Below, piece by piece: positions 7,516 through 16,996 of a stretch of DNA of 36,349 bases. The DNA is from Deltaproteobacteria bacterium (GTDB lineage: Bacteria; Desulfobacterota; Syntrophia; Syntrophales; UBA2210). The DNA lies in contig JAFDAI010000032.1 in assembly GCA_019313905.1 (NCBI GenBank), forward strand, positions 1 to 36,349, written 5' to 3'. Position 1 is the first letter of the stretch. Each line of letters opens with the position of its first letter. The notes under the pieces are model-generated. The model was not told the origin of the DNA. It was given only the letters and a program-made list of their open reading frames with translations, and searched no databases. The translations under genes were made by a program, and so were the position numbers.

Positions 7516-8019
7516 CTATTCATTATCTTTATAGGCATTTATTATTTTTTTTATTATATTTGTTGTTGACGCCGGGTAGTCCTTTAAAGATTCGCTGAAT
7601 TGCGGAATAATGACGACTTTCCCGCCTCTCTTTTCCACCGATTTGCGTCCGACGACAGTGTCCTGACTCCAGTCCCCTCCCTTAACCAGGATGTCAGGTT
7701 CGATATATTCTATCAGTTCGAGGGGTGTGTCTTCATCAAATATGGTTACATAGTCCACCATATCGAGGGACGCCATTATATATGCTCTTTCATCCTGGGG
7801 GACAACAGGCCTTGTTGGTCCCTTTATGGATTTTACCGATGAATCGCTGTTGAGTGCAAGAACCAGAATATCACCCAGCCCCTTTGCCCGGTTGAGGTAT
7901 TTTACGTGACCGATATGAAGGATGTCAAAACAGCCGTTGGTGAAAACAACTTTCTTCCCCGCGCCTCTGAGTGTTTCAATTCTCTCCCTCAAATTCTCCC
8001 TGGATAATATCTTGTCCAT
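7516..8019 (-). CDS. rfaE2: D-glycero-beta-D-manno-heptose 1-phosphate adenylyltransferase
   Basis: The protein is a cytidylyltransferase-fold nucleotidyltransferase. Near its start it has the signature TNGCFDILHIGHVKYL (HxGH motif), then an N(S)DSSVKSIKG loop and VKGGDW. It matches the stand-alone RfaE2 domain (the C-terminal half of HldE), which adenylylates heptose 1-phosphate in ADP-heptose synthesis for LPS inner core. This indicates an outer membrane with heptose-containing LPS. I set the start at the ATG at 8019 (Met-Asp-Lys-Ile), because AGAGAGG precedes it by 5-6 bases and this avoids overlap with comF. An upstream in-frame ATG at 8040 would add seven residues and overlap the comF stop. 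The kinase half (RfaE1) is not in this window. Confidence 0.95.
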   Translation of the reverse strand: MDKILSRENLRERIETLRGAGKKVVFTNGCFDILHIGHVKYLNRAKGLGDILVLALNSDSSVKSIKGPTRPVVPQDERAYIMASLDMVDYVTIFDEDTPLELIEYIEPDILVKGGDWSQDTVVGRKSVEKRGGKVVIIPQFSESLKDYPASTTNIIKKIINAYKDNE

Positions 8020-8036
8020 AGATACCTCTCTTTGTG

Positions 8037-8771
8037 TCATGCCCTTGCCAGAGTGAGCACGGCCACCTCTTCTGCGCCATTTTTCATCAATATTTCAGAA
8101 CATTCTTTCACCGTGCTGCCGGTGGTATAGACGTCATCTATCAGCAATATCTTTTTGCCTTCGATCCCGTTTCGATCTGTTACTTCAAAGGCGCCCCTTA
8201 CATTTGCCGCCCTTTTCTGCCTTGAGAGGTTGACCTGCGCCTCGGTACGAATCTTTCTCCTGAGAGTGATAAAATCAAGGGGAATGGAAAATATTTTCGA
8301 TATCTGTCTCGCAAGGATAAGAGACTGGTTAAATCCCCGTTCCCTCAATCTCTTCGGATGAAGGGGAACGGGTATGATCAGCGAATAATCCCCTATCACG
8401 AGGGAATCGTAACTGGTTTTCGCCATCATTCTTCCCAGTGCTTCTCCAACTGATATCTTTCCGTGATACTTGAACAGGTGGATGACGTCCAGCAGGGCTT
8501 CCTCATATTTTCCCAGCGCCCTGGCCATGGAAAAGGGGGGACTCGACAGAATACAGTCTCCGCAGAAATGATTTGCTCCACCAGATCCTGTAAATGGCAG
8601 GCCGCAGGAGGTGCACAGGGGGGAGGTTATAAGATTTATTGTAGAGAGGCATTCGGAGCAGAAGGATTGTTCTCCTCCGGTGATCAGGACAGTTCCGCAT
8701 GCCGGACACTCCGGGGGAAACAGTATGTCGGCAAAACCGGAAACTATTTTTTCCGCTTCACATATCATCAT
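8037..8771 (-). CDS. comF: ComF family protein (phosphoribosyltransferase-like)
   Basis: This 244-aa protein begins with a zinc-finger-like cluster (CPAC, CSEC, CTSCG, CGDC within about residues 19-72). It ends with a type I phosphoribosyltransferase fold bearing the PRPP loop ILLIDDVYTTGST (about 211-223). It also has the LIIPVPLHPKRLRERGFNQS signature of ComF/GntX. ComF is required for uptake of transforming DNA in naturally competent bacteria, but homologues are nearly universal and the biochemical role is uncertain. Its start overlaps the rsfS stop by 14 bp, so the two genes are probably co-translated. Confidence 0.93.
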   Translation of the reverse strand: MMICEAEKIVSGFADILFPPECPACGTVLITGGEQSFCSECLSTINLITSPLCTSCGLPFTGSGGANHFCGDCILSSPPFSMARALGKYEEALLDVIHLFKYHGKISVGEALGRMMAKTSYDSLVIGDYSLIIPVPLHPKRLRERGFNQSLILARQISKIFSIPLDFITLRRKIRTEAQVNLSRQKRAANVRGAFEVTDRNGIEGKKILLIDDVYTTGSTVKECSEILMKNGAEEVAVLTLARA

Positions 8772-9153
8772 TGAGGACAGTCAGTTCCTGTACAGATTCT
8801 TCGATAGACATGGCGGGCGCATCCGACCACAAACCCTCAATATCGTAAAATTCCCTTACGGGTTTGTAGAATATATGCATTATCACGTCACCATAATCCA
8901 TCAAAATCCAGCTTCCGGAACGTTCTCCTTCGATTCCAAGTGGGAATACCCCCGCTTTTTTCAGTTTTTGCCCGATATGATCGGCAAGTCCCTGTATTTG
9001 CCGGTCTGAATTTCCGCTGCATATAACAAAATAGTCGGCAAAGGATGATACATCCTTCACTTTGAGTATGACGAGATCTTCCGCTTTTCTGTCCAGAGCC
9101 GCGTTTACGCACTGAAGAACGAGATCTTTTGAATCTAATGAAATATCTTTAAT
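8758..9153 (-). CDS. rsfS: Ribosomal silencing factor RsfS, probable ATT start codon
   Basis: RsfS binds ribosomal protein uL14 and blocks subunit joining in starved cells. The family core is plain: SSFADYFVICSGNSDRQIQGLADHI, then GIEGERSGSWILMDYGDVIMHIF and FYDIEGLWSDAP. The first conventional start in frame is GTG at 9060, but it would delete the conserved N-terminal helix and first strand. Extending upstream gives VNAALDRKAEDLVILKVKD, exactly the missing family segment. The frame is open back to a TGA at 9183-9181 and holds no ATG, GTG or TTG before 9060. An ATT at 9153-9151 lies seven bases after a perfect AAGGAGG. I therefore place the start there (131 aa). It follows purA closely and overlaps comF. 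Confidence 0.9.
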   Translation of the reverse strand: MKDISLDSKDLVLQCVNAALDRKAEDLVILKVKDVSSFADYFVICSGNSDRQIQGLADHIGQKLKKAGVFPLGIEGERSGSWILMDYGDVIMHIFYKPVREFYDIEGLWSDAPAMSIEESVQELTVLNDDM

Positions 9154-9180
9154 GAAAATACCTCCTTGAGGTCTTTGTTT

Positions 9181-10494
<1,314 letters not shown>

Positions 10495-10531
10495 TTAAAT
10501 TTTCCAGCCGTTGACCCTTGACCCGGATCAC

Positions 10532-12115
10532 CTACATTTCTATCCTGACAACAGATATTATATTAGGCAGTTCCTTGAGCTTTTTCATGGTATCTTTGGA
10601 AATGGGGCTGTCAGTGCTTAATACGACAAGCGCCTTCCCGTCCACCTGTTCGCGTCCCAGGTGGAGCCTTGCGATATTAACATTGTCATTTCCGAGAGTT
10701 GTGGTTATGTTTCCTATAACGCCGGGCCGGTCATAGTTGTAAAGCACCAGCATGTAACCCTCGGGGATTACATCCAGCATGAACTTGTTTATCCTGACAA
10801 TTCTCAGATCCTGTCGCCCGAAGATGGCCCCCGCCGCAAAGGATTCTTCCTGGTCGGTTTTCACCGTAACGGAAATCATGTTTTTGTAATCCTTCATCTC
10901 GGTGCTTTTTGATTCTATGACCTTGATTCCCCGGTCCTCTGCTATAATCGGGGCATTAATGTAATTGACGTTATCTTTCAGGACTGGTGTAAGGAGCCCC
11001 TTCAGGAAAGATATGGTAACAGGAGCCACATTGTGCTCGAGGATGGTACCGCTATACTCAATGGCAACCTCTTTTATTCCTCCGGAGACAATCTGTGCCT
11101 CAAAATTGCCGAGTTTTTCCCCCAAGGCCAGGTAAGGTTTTATCAGGGCAAGTACTTCCGCGCTGACAGATGGGAAATTGACGGCATTTTTTATCTCTCC
11201 GGTCGTGAGACAATCAACTATTTGCTGTGCGACGGCTATGGCGACATTTTTCTGGGCTTCGTCCGTTGAAGCGCCCAGGTGCGGCGTACAGATGATATTG
11301 TCCAGGGAGAGCAGCCTCGTATTTTTGGTGGGTTCTTCCTCAAAAACGTCAAGGGCGCCGCCGGCGACCTTCCCTGAGACGATGGCATCATGAAGATCAT
11401 TTTCATCAATTATTCCACCCCTCGCGCAGTTGATGACGAATACGCCATCTTTCATCTTGTCGAAAGAAGAGGCATCGATCAGGCCCCTTGTTGCATCCGT
11501 CAGGGGAGTATGTACCGAGACAAAGTCGGATTTTCCCAGGACATCATCGAAGGAGGCAAGAGAAATCCCCATTTTCTCCGCTGCCTCACGCGAGATAAAA
11601 GGGTCATAGGCCATCACGTTCATTTTAAGTCCCTGGGCCCTGTTGGCCACTATAGAGCCCACCCTTCCTATGCCAATGATTCCCAGCGTCTTGTTTGAGA
11701 CTTCGGAACCCATGAATTTCTTTTTCTCCCACTTTCCCGCTTTTGTAGAGGTAGTGGCCTGGGGGATTCTTCTGGCCAGAGAAAACATCATGGCTATGGC
11801 GTGCTCCGCCGTGGTAATGGTGTTTCCGCCGGGCGTGTTCATGACCACGATCCCCTTCTTGCTTGCCGCTTCGACCGCCACGTTGTCGAGGCCTATTCCG
11901 GCCCTGCCTATCACTTTGAGGCGCGCGGCCTTATCTATTACGTCTTCTGTGACCTTGGTGGCACTCCTTATAGCCAGGCCGTCATAGTCTTTTATTACGC
12001 CTTTAAGCTCGTCTGGAGTAAGGTTGGTTATTACGTCAACCTCAATGCCCGGAGCGTTTTCAAATATTTCTATACCTTCTTTCGCCAGAGTATCGCTTAC
12101 TAGAACCTTCTTCAT
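10532..12115 (-). CDS. serA: D-3-phosphoglycerate dehydrogenase
   Basis: This 527-aa protein oxidises 3-phosphoglycerate to 3-phosphohydroxypyruvate, the first step of serine synthesis. It is the long form: substrate/NAD domains with the GIIGIGRVGSIVANRA dinucleotide fold (about 143-158), the INCARGGIIDE active-site segment and the TPHLGAST histidine loop. An intervening allosteric substrate-binding domain and a C-terminal ACT domain (from about residue 455, VLYNYDRPGVIGNITTTLG) follow and suggest serine feedback. It is 54 bp downstream of serC, so both serine enzymes are co-expressed. Confidence 0.97.
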   Translation of the reverse strand: MKKVLVSDTLAKEGIEIFENAPGIEVDVITNLTPDELKGVIKDYDGLAIRSATKVTEDVIDKAARLKVIGRAGIGLDNVAVEAASKKGIVVMNTPGGNTITTAEHAIAMMFSLARRIPQATTSTKAGKWEKKKFMGSEVSNKTLGIIGIGRVGSIVANRAQGLKMNVMAYDPFISREAAEKMGISLASFDDVLGKSDFVSVHTPLTDATRGLIDASSFDKMKDGVFVINCARGGIIDENDLHDAIVSGKVAGGALDVFEEEPTKNTRLLSLDNIICTPHLGASTDEAQKNVAIAVAQQIVDCLTTGEIKNAVNFPSVSAEVLALIKPYLALGEKLGNFEAQIVSGGIKEVAIEYSGTILEHNVAPVTISFLKGLLTPVLKDNVNYINAPIIAEDRGIKVIESKSTEMKDYKNMISVTVKTDQEESFAAGAIFGRQDLRIVRINKFMLDVIPEGYMLVLYNYDRPGVIGNITTTLGNDNVNIARLHLGREQVDGKALVVLSTDSPISKDTMKKLKELPNIISVVRIEM

Positions 12116-12169
12116 TGGTCGCTATTATCCTTCCCTTGTTATTGTTGCCTGAGTGGCCGGACTGTTTTT

Positions 12170-13297
12170 TCAAATGCTCTTCATTCTATGCAGGCACGCC
12201 GATTCCAGCCTTTCAACGACTGCCTTGACACCTGATGCCTCCACTGTGGGGCCGCACCATATACGAAATCCGGGAGGGGCGTCCTTGTATGAACCTATGT
12301 CATGGGCAGTGCCTTCTTTGCTCAAGCTGCCGACAACATCCTTGATAAAACCCGATTGATCTTCTTTGGACATTGACTGGAACTTCCTGTCTGTGATCTT
12401 CAGACAGACGGATGTGCTGGATCGAAGCTCTTCAGACTCGGCGAGAAAGTCAACCCAGTCGGTCTGGCCTACCCACTCCTCCACCACTTTCAGGTTGGCC
12501 ATGCTCTTTTCAATAAGGCCGGGCAGTCCGATTTTCCCCGCCCACGCGAGTGCGTCCAAGTAATCCTCTACACAGAGCATAGAGGGGGTATTTATCGTAT
12601 CTCCCTTGAAGATAGATCTGTTTATTTTGTCGCCTTTTTTAAGGCGGAATATCTTCGGCATTGGCCATGGCGGATCATAAGATTCCAACCTTTCCACCGC
12701 CCGTGGACTCAAAACCAGTATCCCGTGGGCGGCTTCTCCTCCGAGGCACTTCTGCCAGGAATATGTGAGAACATCCACCTTTGGCCAGTCTATATCCATG
12801 GCAAAGACCGCACTGGTCGCGTCACAAAGGGTCAGGCCTTCCCTGTCATCGGGTATCCATTTCCAGTCGGGGATTCTAACGCCGCTGGTGGTGCCGTTGG
12901 CCACAAAGATCACGTCATCCGACCAGTCGATTCCCCTGAGATCGGGAATTTTTCCATAATCCGACTCAAATATAGTGGGCCTGAGCTTCAGTTGTTTTTC
13001 CACATCTGTTGCCCACCCTTTACTGAAACTTTCCCACACTAGCACGGTTACCGGTTTGGAACCCAGGAGCGCCCACATGGCTCCCTCAAATGTCCCTGTG
13101 TCCGAGCCGGGCAGTATGCCCAATAGATAATCTTCCGGTACGCCGAGCACCCTCTTACTGTCAGTGATTGCCTTTGCCAGCTTTTCCCTTCCAAGGGCGC
13201 TGCGGTGAGAACGTCCCAGAGCCGCGTCTTTCAATACATTAACGTTCCATCCCGGTCTCTTGGTGCATGGACCGGAACTGAAGTTTGGATTATTCAT
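12170..13297 (-). CDS. serC: Phosphoserine aminotransferase (short/archaeal-alphaproteobacterial type)
   Basis: This 375-aa PLP enzyme converts phosphohydroxypyruvate and glutamate to phosphoserine. It begins [15 protein letters not shown] and carries [13 protein letters not shown]-like substrate residues ([10 protein letters not shown]). The PLP lysine is in [16 protein letters not shown], and RIWCGPTVE lies near the end. This is the serC subfamily found in alphaproteobacteria and methanogens rather than the E. coli type. It is the first gene of the minus-strand run, immediately upstream of serA, which confirms the serine role. An imperfect inverted repeat GACAAT/ATTGTC (13321-13348) lies in its leader. 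Confidence 0.94.
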   Translation of the reverse strand: MNNPNFSSGPCTKRPGWNVNVLKDAALGRSHRSALGREKLAKAITDSKRVLGVPEDYLLGILPGSDTGTFEGAMWALLGSKPVTVLVWESFSKGWATDVEKQLKLRPTIFESDYGKIPDLRGIDWSDDVIFVANGTTSGVRIPDWKWIPDDREGLTLCDATSAVFAMDIDWPKVDVLTYSWQKCLGGEAAHGILVLSPRAVERLESYDPPWPMPKIFRLKKGDKINRSIFKGDTINTPSMLCVEDYLDALAWAGKIGLPGLIEKSMANLKVVEEWVGQTDWVDFLAESEELRSSTSVCLKITDRKFQSMSKEDQSGFIKDVVGSLSKEGTAHDIGSYKDAPPGFRIWCGPTVEASGVKAVVERLESACLHRMKSI

Positions 13298-13461
13298 AAA
13301 AAATCATCTCCCTGACTTATTGACAATCTAGTTTCATACCAGAATTGTCATTTTGTGTCCATCCATAAGTGAATTTTTTCTCGGTTTTCAGATTTTCGGT
13401 TTGTCGGTGGCAATGGTATCTGAGTTGTTAAAAAGCTTTTTCTCAGGGTGTATATTGAAGC

Positions 13462-13483
13462 TCCCCGCAACAAGTTGCGGGGA
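13462..13483. repeat. REP-like palindrome (first of a pair)
   Basis: TCCCCGCAAC-AA-GTTGCGGGGA is a near-perfect 22-bp palindrome. With the related hairpin at 13530-13549 it forms a pair of GC-rich stem-loops, CCCCGC/GCGGGG, in an A+T-rich gap, typical of dispersed REP-like repeats. Confidence 0.55.
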
Positions 13484-13520
13484 ATCTCCGATTGTTAAGG
13501 AAAATGTTTATTTTTTATTC

Positions 13521-13560
13521 GCTCGCTAACCCCGCCGCAAGCAGCGGGGAATGCGCTCGC
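13521..13560. repeat. REP-like palindrome (second of a pair) with GCTCGC flanks
   Basis: CCCCGC (13530-13535) and GCGGGG (13544-13549) enclose CGCAAGCA. Short GCTCGC repeats flank both sides (13521-13526 and 13555-13560). The stem shares its CCCCGC/GCGGGG core with the palindrome about 70 bp to the left. Confidence 0.5.
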
Positions 13561-13631
13561 TGTTCACAAACTAAATTGGTTAGGGTTTGTCATCCTCGTG
13601 GCAAGATCTATAAGATTGGAGGGCATTTTTC

Positions 13632-14993
13632 ATGAAAAAGACAAAGACCGCTTTTTTCTGTCAGAATTGTGGTCATCAATCCGCAAAGTGGCTTGGAAAA
13701 TGCCCTTCCTGCGATGAGTGGAATCAGTTTGTCGAAGAAGAAATGAGAGATATTTCGCCAGGAGACTCTCTGGAGGCATGGCTTAATGAGGAACCCATCT
13801 CCATCGACACCATCGAGGCGGATGAGAGAGACAGACTCCTGACGGGTATTGCCGAAATAGACCGGGTGCTGGGAGGGGGTATAGTGGGCGGTTCCGCTAT
13901 ACTTATAGGGGGTGATCCCGGAATAGGGAAATCTACCTTACTCCTGCAGGTTATGCAGAAACTTGCCGACAACGGGCTGGTGGCCCTCTATGTGTCGGGG
14001 GAGGAATCGGCAACCCAGATTAAGCTCCGGGGCAAGCGTGTGGGAGCTTCGTCAAAAAACCTGATAGTGTTTGTCGAGGTATCGCTTGAGAATATTTTAA
14101 AGCACATAAAGGAAATAAATCCCGGGATCGTGGTTATCGATTCCATCCAGACGGTTTACTCGTCAGTGCTTACCTCCGCTCCCGGCAGCGTAAGTCAGAT
14201 AAGGGAGGCATCGGGGAAGCTCATTCTGATGTCAAAAAAGACGGGGATTCCAATATTCCTGATAGGTCATGTGACAAAGGAAGGTGCGATAGCGGGGCCA
14301 AAGATATTGGAGCATATGGTAGACACAGTCCTGTATTTTGAGGGAGATTCAGGGCATACCTTCAGAATCGTAAGAAATGTAAAAAACAGGTATGGTCCTA
14401 CCAATGAAATCGGTGTGTTTGAGATGAGAGAAAGTGGTCTTGTCGAGGTGTCTAATCCATCGGCCCTCTTCCTGTCGGAAAGACCGAAAGGCGCGGTCGG
14501 TTCCGTGGTTGTGCCGAGCATGGAGGGCACAAGGCCTGTACTGGTGGAGATCCAGTCTCTGGTGAGCGAGAATACCTTTGGCATACCAAGAAGAACGACT
14601 ATCGGCGTGGACCGTAACAGGGTGTCCCTCCTTGCGGCTGTCGTAGAGAAGGTATGCGGACTTCACTTGGGGAATCACGATATATTCATCAATGTTGCCG
14701 GCGGTGTGAAGCTGGACGAACCGGCGGTGGATCTCGGCATAATCTCATCAATGATGTCAAGTTTTCTCGACAGGTCGATCGATTTCGGCACTGTTGTCTG
14801 CGGTGAGGTGGGATTGACGGGAGAGGTGAGAGGTGTTGGCCGGATGGATGAGAGAATCAAAGAGGCGTCCAGGATGGGGTTCAACCGCTGTATCCTGCCT
14901 GGCGGGACATCATCCAGTAATAATCTGCCGGAGACAGAGATGACCCGTATTAATATCGACAGTATAAGGAAATTGCCGGAGCATCTCTTTTAA
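13632..14993 (+). CDS. radA: DNA repair protein RadA (branch-migration helicase)
   Basis: The protein is full length at 453 aa. It has an N-terminal C4 zinc finger (Cys10, Cys13, Cys24, Cys27), a RecA-like ATPase with Walker A GGDPGIGKST (93-102) and VVIDSIQT Walker B, the RadA-specific VKNRYG motif, and a C-terminal Lon-protease-like domain with the GGVKLDEPAVDLG region. RadA drives branch migration in recombination intermediates. GGAGGG lies 8 bp before the ATG. It stands alone on the plus strand. Its stop codon TAA is the left border of a 147-bp foldback element. Confidence 0.98.
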   Translation: MKKTKTAFFCQNCGHQSAKWLGKCPSCDEWNQFVEEEMRDISPGDSLEAWLNEEPISIDTIEADERDRLLTGIAEIDRVLGGGIVGGSAILIGGDPGIGKSTLLLQVMQKLADNGLVALYVSGEESATQIKLRGKRVGASSKNLIVFVEVSLENILKHIKEINPGIVVIDSIQTVYSSVLTSAPGSVSQIREASGKLILMSKKTGIPIFLIGHVTKEGAIAGPKILEHMVDTVLYFEGDSGHTFRIVRNVKNRYGPTNEIGVFEMRESGLVEVSNPSALFLSERPKGAVGSVVVPSMEGTRPVLVEIQSLVSENTFGIPRRTTIGVDRNRVSLLAAVVEKVCGLHLGNHDIFINVAGGVKLDEPAVDLGIISSMMSSFLDRSIDFGTVVCGEVGLTGEVRGVGRMDERIKEASRMGFNRCILPGGTSSSNNLPETEMTRINIDSIRKLPEHLF

Positions 14994-15140
14994 TTAGTGT
15001 CCACTCAGAAATAGTCTTTTCGCCCAATATCTGCGTTATGCTCAAAAAATAATCCTCTGAATATCAGATATATGCCTGTGGTTATTTTTTTCGCATGCCT
15101 TGATCTTGAACAAAAATCCTCATTTCTGAATGGACACTAA
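14994..15140 (+). mobile_element. Foldback/MITE-like element, copy A, directly after radA
   Basis: The ends are an imperfect 19-bp inverted repeat: TTAGTGTCCACTCAGAAAT (14994-15012) pairs with the complement of TTAGTGTCCATTCAGAAAT (18/19). The core 15014-15123 is about 90% identical to 28622-28733 (copy B), with two short indel bases and scattered substitutions. Inside, AAAAAATAA pairs with TTATTTTTT and ATGC with GCAT, so the whole element folds into one long hairpin. TAAT occurs on both sides (14991-14994, 15138-15141) and may be a short target duplication, but the exact border is ambiguous. No ORF is present. Confidence 0.72.
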
Positions 15141-15226
15141 TACACAGATTTCGTAGATCATTTGAATAATGCAAAAGCTGCAGGATTGAAATCTCCATAG
15201 CAGAAGGGTATTCCCCGGACAGCCCC

Positions 15227-16276
15227 TTATACCGTTGCGGCAAGAAAAGTTAATCCCAGGATTGTTACGATGAGGGCGGCCGCTATATTAAGAGTTCGCT
15301 CAACAACGACAACCATCTTACTTTTTTGCTCCAGTGCACCCAGAAGTACGTTTTTACCGGTAACCCCGGCGATCACTGCTGCCGAGATGGTTGCAGCCAT
15401 ACCGAAGATCATAATGAACGCAAGAAGCAGGCCTAACCATAACATGTGTAGAGACATGGCAAAAAGCATTATCAGAACAACTCCGGGACAGGGTATAATT
15501 CCCACAATCAAAGCTGCTGTCAGCGGTCCTCTCTGTTTCTCCACGGCGGACCCGGAATGATTCAATGCTTCGGGTTCGGTTCGTCGATTCCAGGAGTAGA
15601 AATTTTTTGCCAAAAGAATCATTCCCAACAATGCGATAAGGCTGTAGCTTATAATTTGTGTTGTGCGGGTTAGACTCTCCAGAGAGCCCATAACTGTGCT
15701 CTGGAGTATGAAGTGCACGACAAGCACCAGAATTATTCCGGATAACCCATGAAAAAAGGCAATGAAGTTGCCCAGCATAACACATTCCCTGAGATCACTG
15801 TCGCGTGAAATCATGTAGGACATGGCCACTGTCTTACCGTGACCCGGTCCGGCTGCGTGTAATACCCCATACGCAAAAGAAATTATAATCAGCAAAAGCA
15901 AAGGTTTCGGGCTCTTTGTTTCTCGAGCTTGTCTTGTTAAGTCTGCCATTTTCTGATTGAGCCGCTGCTGCCAGATAGAAATCTTGGCAAGAAATGGATA
16001 CGATTGAACGTGCGACGGGGAAACCCTTTCTTGCCTGTCCTTTGAAGCAAAGGGATTCTGCGCGTTAGCCTGACTTGCACAAGCCAATAACAATAATATT
16101 GTCAAGGTAATTACAGGCAATCTATTCGAGACCTTTGCAAAATGTTTAATTTCATTAAAGTTCAAGGAAGACGAAAATTTTAACCACAGGAATACATTGA
16201 GTATTTTGAGGATTAAAATTTGAGTCTGACGTAGAAATTGGGTGAAAGGAAGCGTTTTGCAAAGGTCTCTATTCAT
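15227..16276 (-). CDS. NicO/RcnA-type nickel/cobalt transporter with N-terminus interrupted by an in-frame MITE
   Basis: The mature part is a multi-span membrane protein with family signatures VLHAAGPGHGKTVAMSYM and GIIPCPGVVLIMLFAMS, matching the NicO (RcnA-like) metal permease family. The open frame is 349 codons, but codons 4-52 (16125-16267 region) are encoded by a 142-bp foldback element plus its 5-bp target duplication, 147 bp in all, so the frame survives. Removing the insert restores Met-Asn-Arg directly before LPVITLTILLLLACASQANA, an ordinary signal peptide. The ATG then overlaps the stop of the DUF1007 gene. Today translation may start at 16276 with a 49-residue extension, or at the TTG near 16120. 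Together with DUF1007 it probably moves Ni, Co or a similar divalent metal. Confidence 0.85.
   Translation of the reverse strand: MNRDLCKTLPFTQFLRQTQILILKILNVFLWLKFSSSLNFNEIKHFAKVSNRLPVITLTILLLLACASQANAQNPFASKDRQERVSPSHVQSYPFLAKISIWQQRLNQKMADLTRQARETKSPKPLLLLIIISFAYGVLHAAGPGHGKTVAMSYMISRDSDLRECVMLGNFIAFFHGLSGIILVLVVHFILQSTVMGSLESLTRTTQIISYSLIALLGMILLAKNFYSWNRRTEPEALNHSGSAVEKQRGPLTAALIVGIIPCPGVVLIMLFAMSLHMLWLGLLLAFIMIFGMAATISAAVIAGVTGKNVLLGALEQKSKMVVVVERTLNIAAALIVTILGLTFLAATV
16128..16269 (-). mobile_element. Foldback/MITE-like element, copy C, inserted at the start of the NicO gene
   Basis: This 142-bp element has 17-bp terminal inverted repeats, GAGACCTTTGCAAAATG and the complement of GAGACCTTTGCAAAACG (16/17). 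It is flanked by a perfect 5-bp direct repeat TATTC (16123-16127 and 16270-16274), so it is an insertion. Read on the minus strand it aligns end to end with copies A and B: shared blocks are CRCCCAAT, TCTRCGT, TAATCCTC, CTGYGGTTA and CCTTGA. Its stems differ but still pair: AAATTTTAA/TTAAAATTT replaces AAAAAATAA/TTATTTTTT, and AGAC/GTCT replaces ATGC/GCAT. It carries no gene of its own. Confidence 0.88.
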
Positions 16277-16880
16277 CTTTCAGTCTAAACCTCACAATCG
16301 TTTCTATAGGATGAACAAGACCAAAATAGTAAGATATTTTTGAGTTTTCAGAGATACGGCAACTGGTTTCAATCCCTGAATTGCCCTCCATAATTACGGT
16401 CTGGCCTTCGTCCAACGACATATCGGTGTAATAGGTGGGGTCGTACTGCGAAACCACAATTTCTTTAAAGGTGGGGATTGCCTTGACATGACAGGGTATA
16501 AAAAAATCATATATAAGAGTGCCTTCCTTCAGTGCCGCCGAGAAATCACGAACATATTTGATCTTAAAGGATTTTTCTCCAATCCTAATAGCGGTGAAGT
16601 AGTCAAAGTTGGCCAAGTTATCGAAAGCCTCTTTTTTGATTGCGGTGATTTCAGAATTCTCCAATATGTTGTTTTGATTCCGGTCATAATCGCCGGCTAT
16701 CATACTGCTGAAAAACTCGTCAAAAACCCATTCCACCCGGATTCCCGCAAAACCCTCGTCATCAAAAACCATCGTAAGCTTGTTATCAATGAAAACGTGA
16801 GGATGTGGAAAAGATGTTTGCGAAAAGACAAGCAAAAGAAGGGCTGCAAATACAAGAGATATACTTAATCTATATTTCAT
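16269..16880 (-). CDS. DUF1007 family periplasmic protein, partner of the NicO transporter
   Basis: This 203-aa protein has an N-terminal signal peptide (hydrophobic to about residue 22, then SFPHPHVFIDNKLTMVF). PHPHVFID is typical of DUF1007. The fold after it contains an acidic DYDRNQNNILENSEI segment resembling an EF-hand-like calcium site. DUF1007 genes regularly precede NicO-type permeases and are taken to be periplasmic metal-binding or accessory subunits; the exact role is not established. Its TAG stop overlapped the downstream ATG before the foldback element entered, and the stop is preserved. A 7-bp hairpin and two direct repeats lie in its leader. Confidence 0.85.
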   Translation of the reverse strand: MKYRLSISLVFAALLLLVFSQTSFPHPHVFIDNKLTMVFDDEGFAGIRVEWVFDEFFSSMIAGDYDRNQNNILENSEITAIKKEAFDNLANFDYFTAIRIGEKSFKIKYVRDFSAALKEGTLIYDFFIPCHVKAIPTFKEIVVSQYDPTYYTDMSLDEGQTVIMEGNSGIETSCRISENSKISYYFGLVHPIETIVRFRLKDE

Positions 16881-16895
16881 TTTTCAGGTATAAGA

Positions 16896-16929
16896 GGTTG
16901 CCTATAAGAATCCTTCGTATCGGGCAACC
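16896..16929 (-). promoter_or_regulatory. Leader stem-loop upstream of the DUF1007/NicO genes
   Basis: GGTTGCC (16896-16902) and GGCAACC (16923-16929) form a perfect 7-bp stem with a 20-nt loop, ending 16 bp before the DUF1007 start codon. It is placed to form in the mRNA leader and could control translation. I match it to no known riboswitch. Confidence 0.4.
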
Positions 16930-16973
16930 AAATATGATATTTTTTATACACGACTATAACACAAAAAACTTGC

Positions 16974-16996
16974 TGTCAAGACTGGATGTCAAGACT
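16974..16996 (-). promoter_or_regulatory. Two 10-bp direct repeats in the metal-transporter promoter region
   Basis: TGTCAAGACT occurs twice, 16974-16983 and 16987-16996, with a 13-bp period (minus strand AGTCTTGACA). Each contains TTGACA; the downstream one is followed after 15 bp by TATAGT (16958-16953), a somewhat short promoter spacing. The second repeat overlaps the end of the TauE/SafE gene. They may be operator half-sites for a metal regulator. Confidence 0.4.

Larger units (their letters stand above)
13298..13631. other. Intergenic region between divergent serC and radA, with two GC-rich palindromes
   Basis: This 334-bp stretch has no credible gene. It holds the serC leader (inverted repeat GACAAT/ATTGTC at 13321-13348) and two hairpins described separately (13462-13483, 13530-13549). 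The radA ribosome binding site is GGAGGG at 13618-13623. The promoters of both genes must lie here but I could not fix them. Confidence 0.6.

Noticed and set aside
8034-9009. Plus-strand ORFs opposite comF and rsfS
   Set aside because: They are antisense shadows of well-recognised genes with no motifs or ribosome binding sites of their own.
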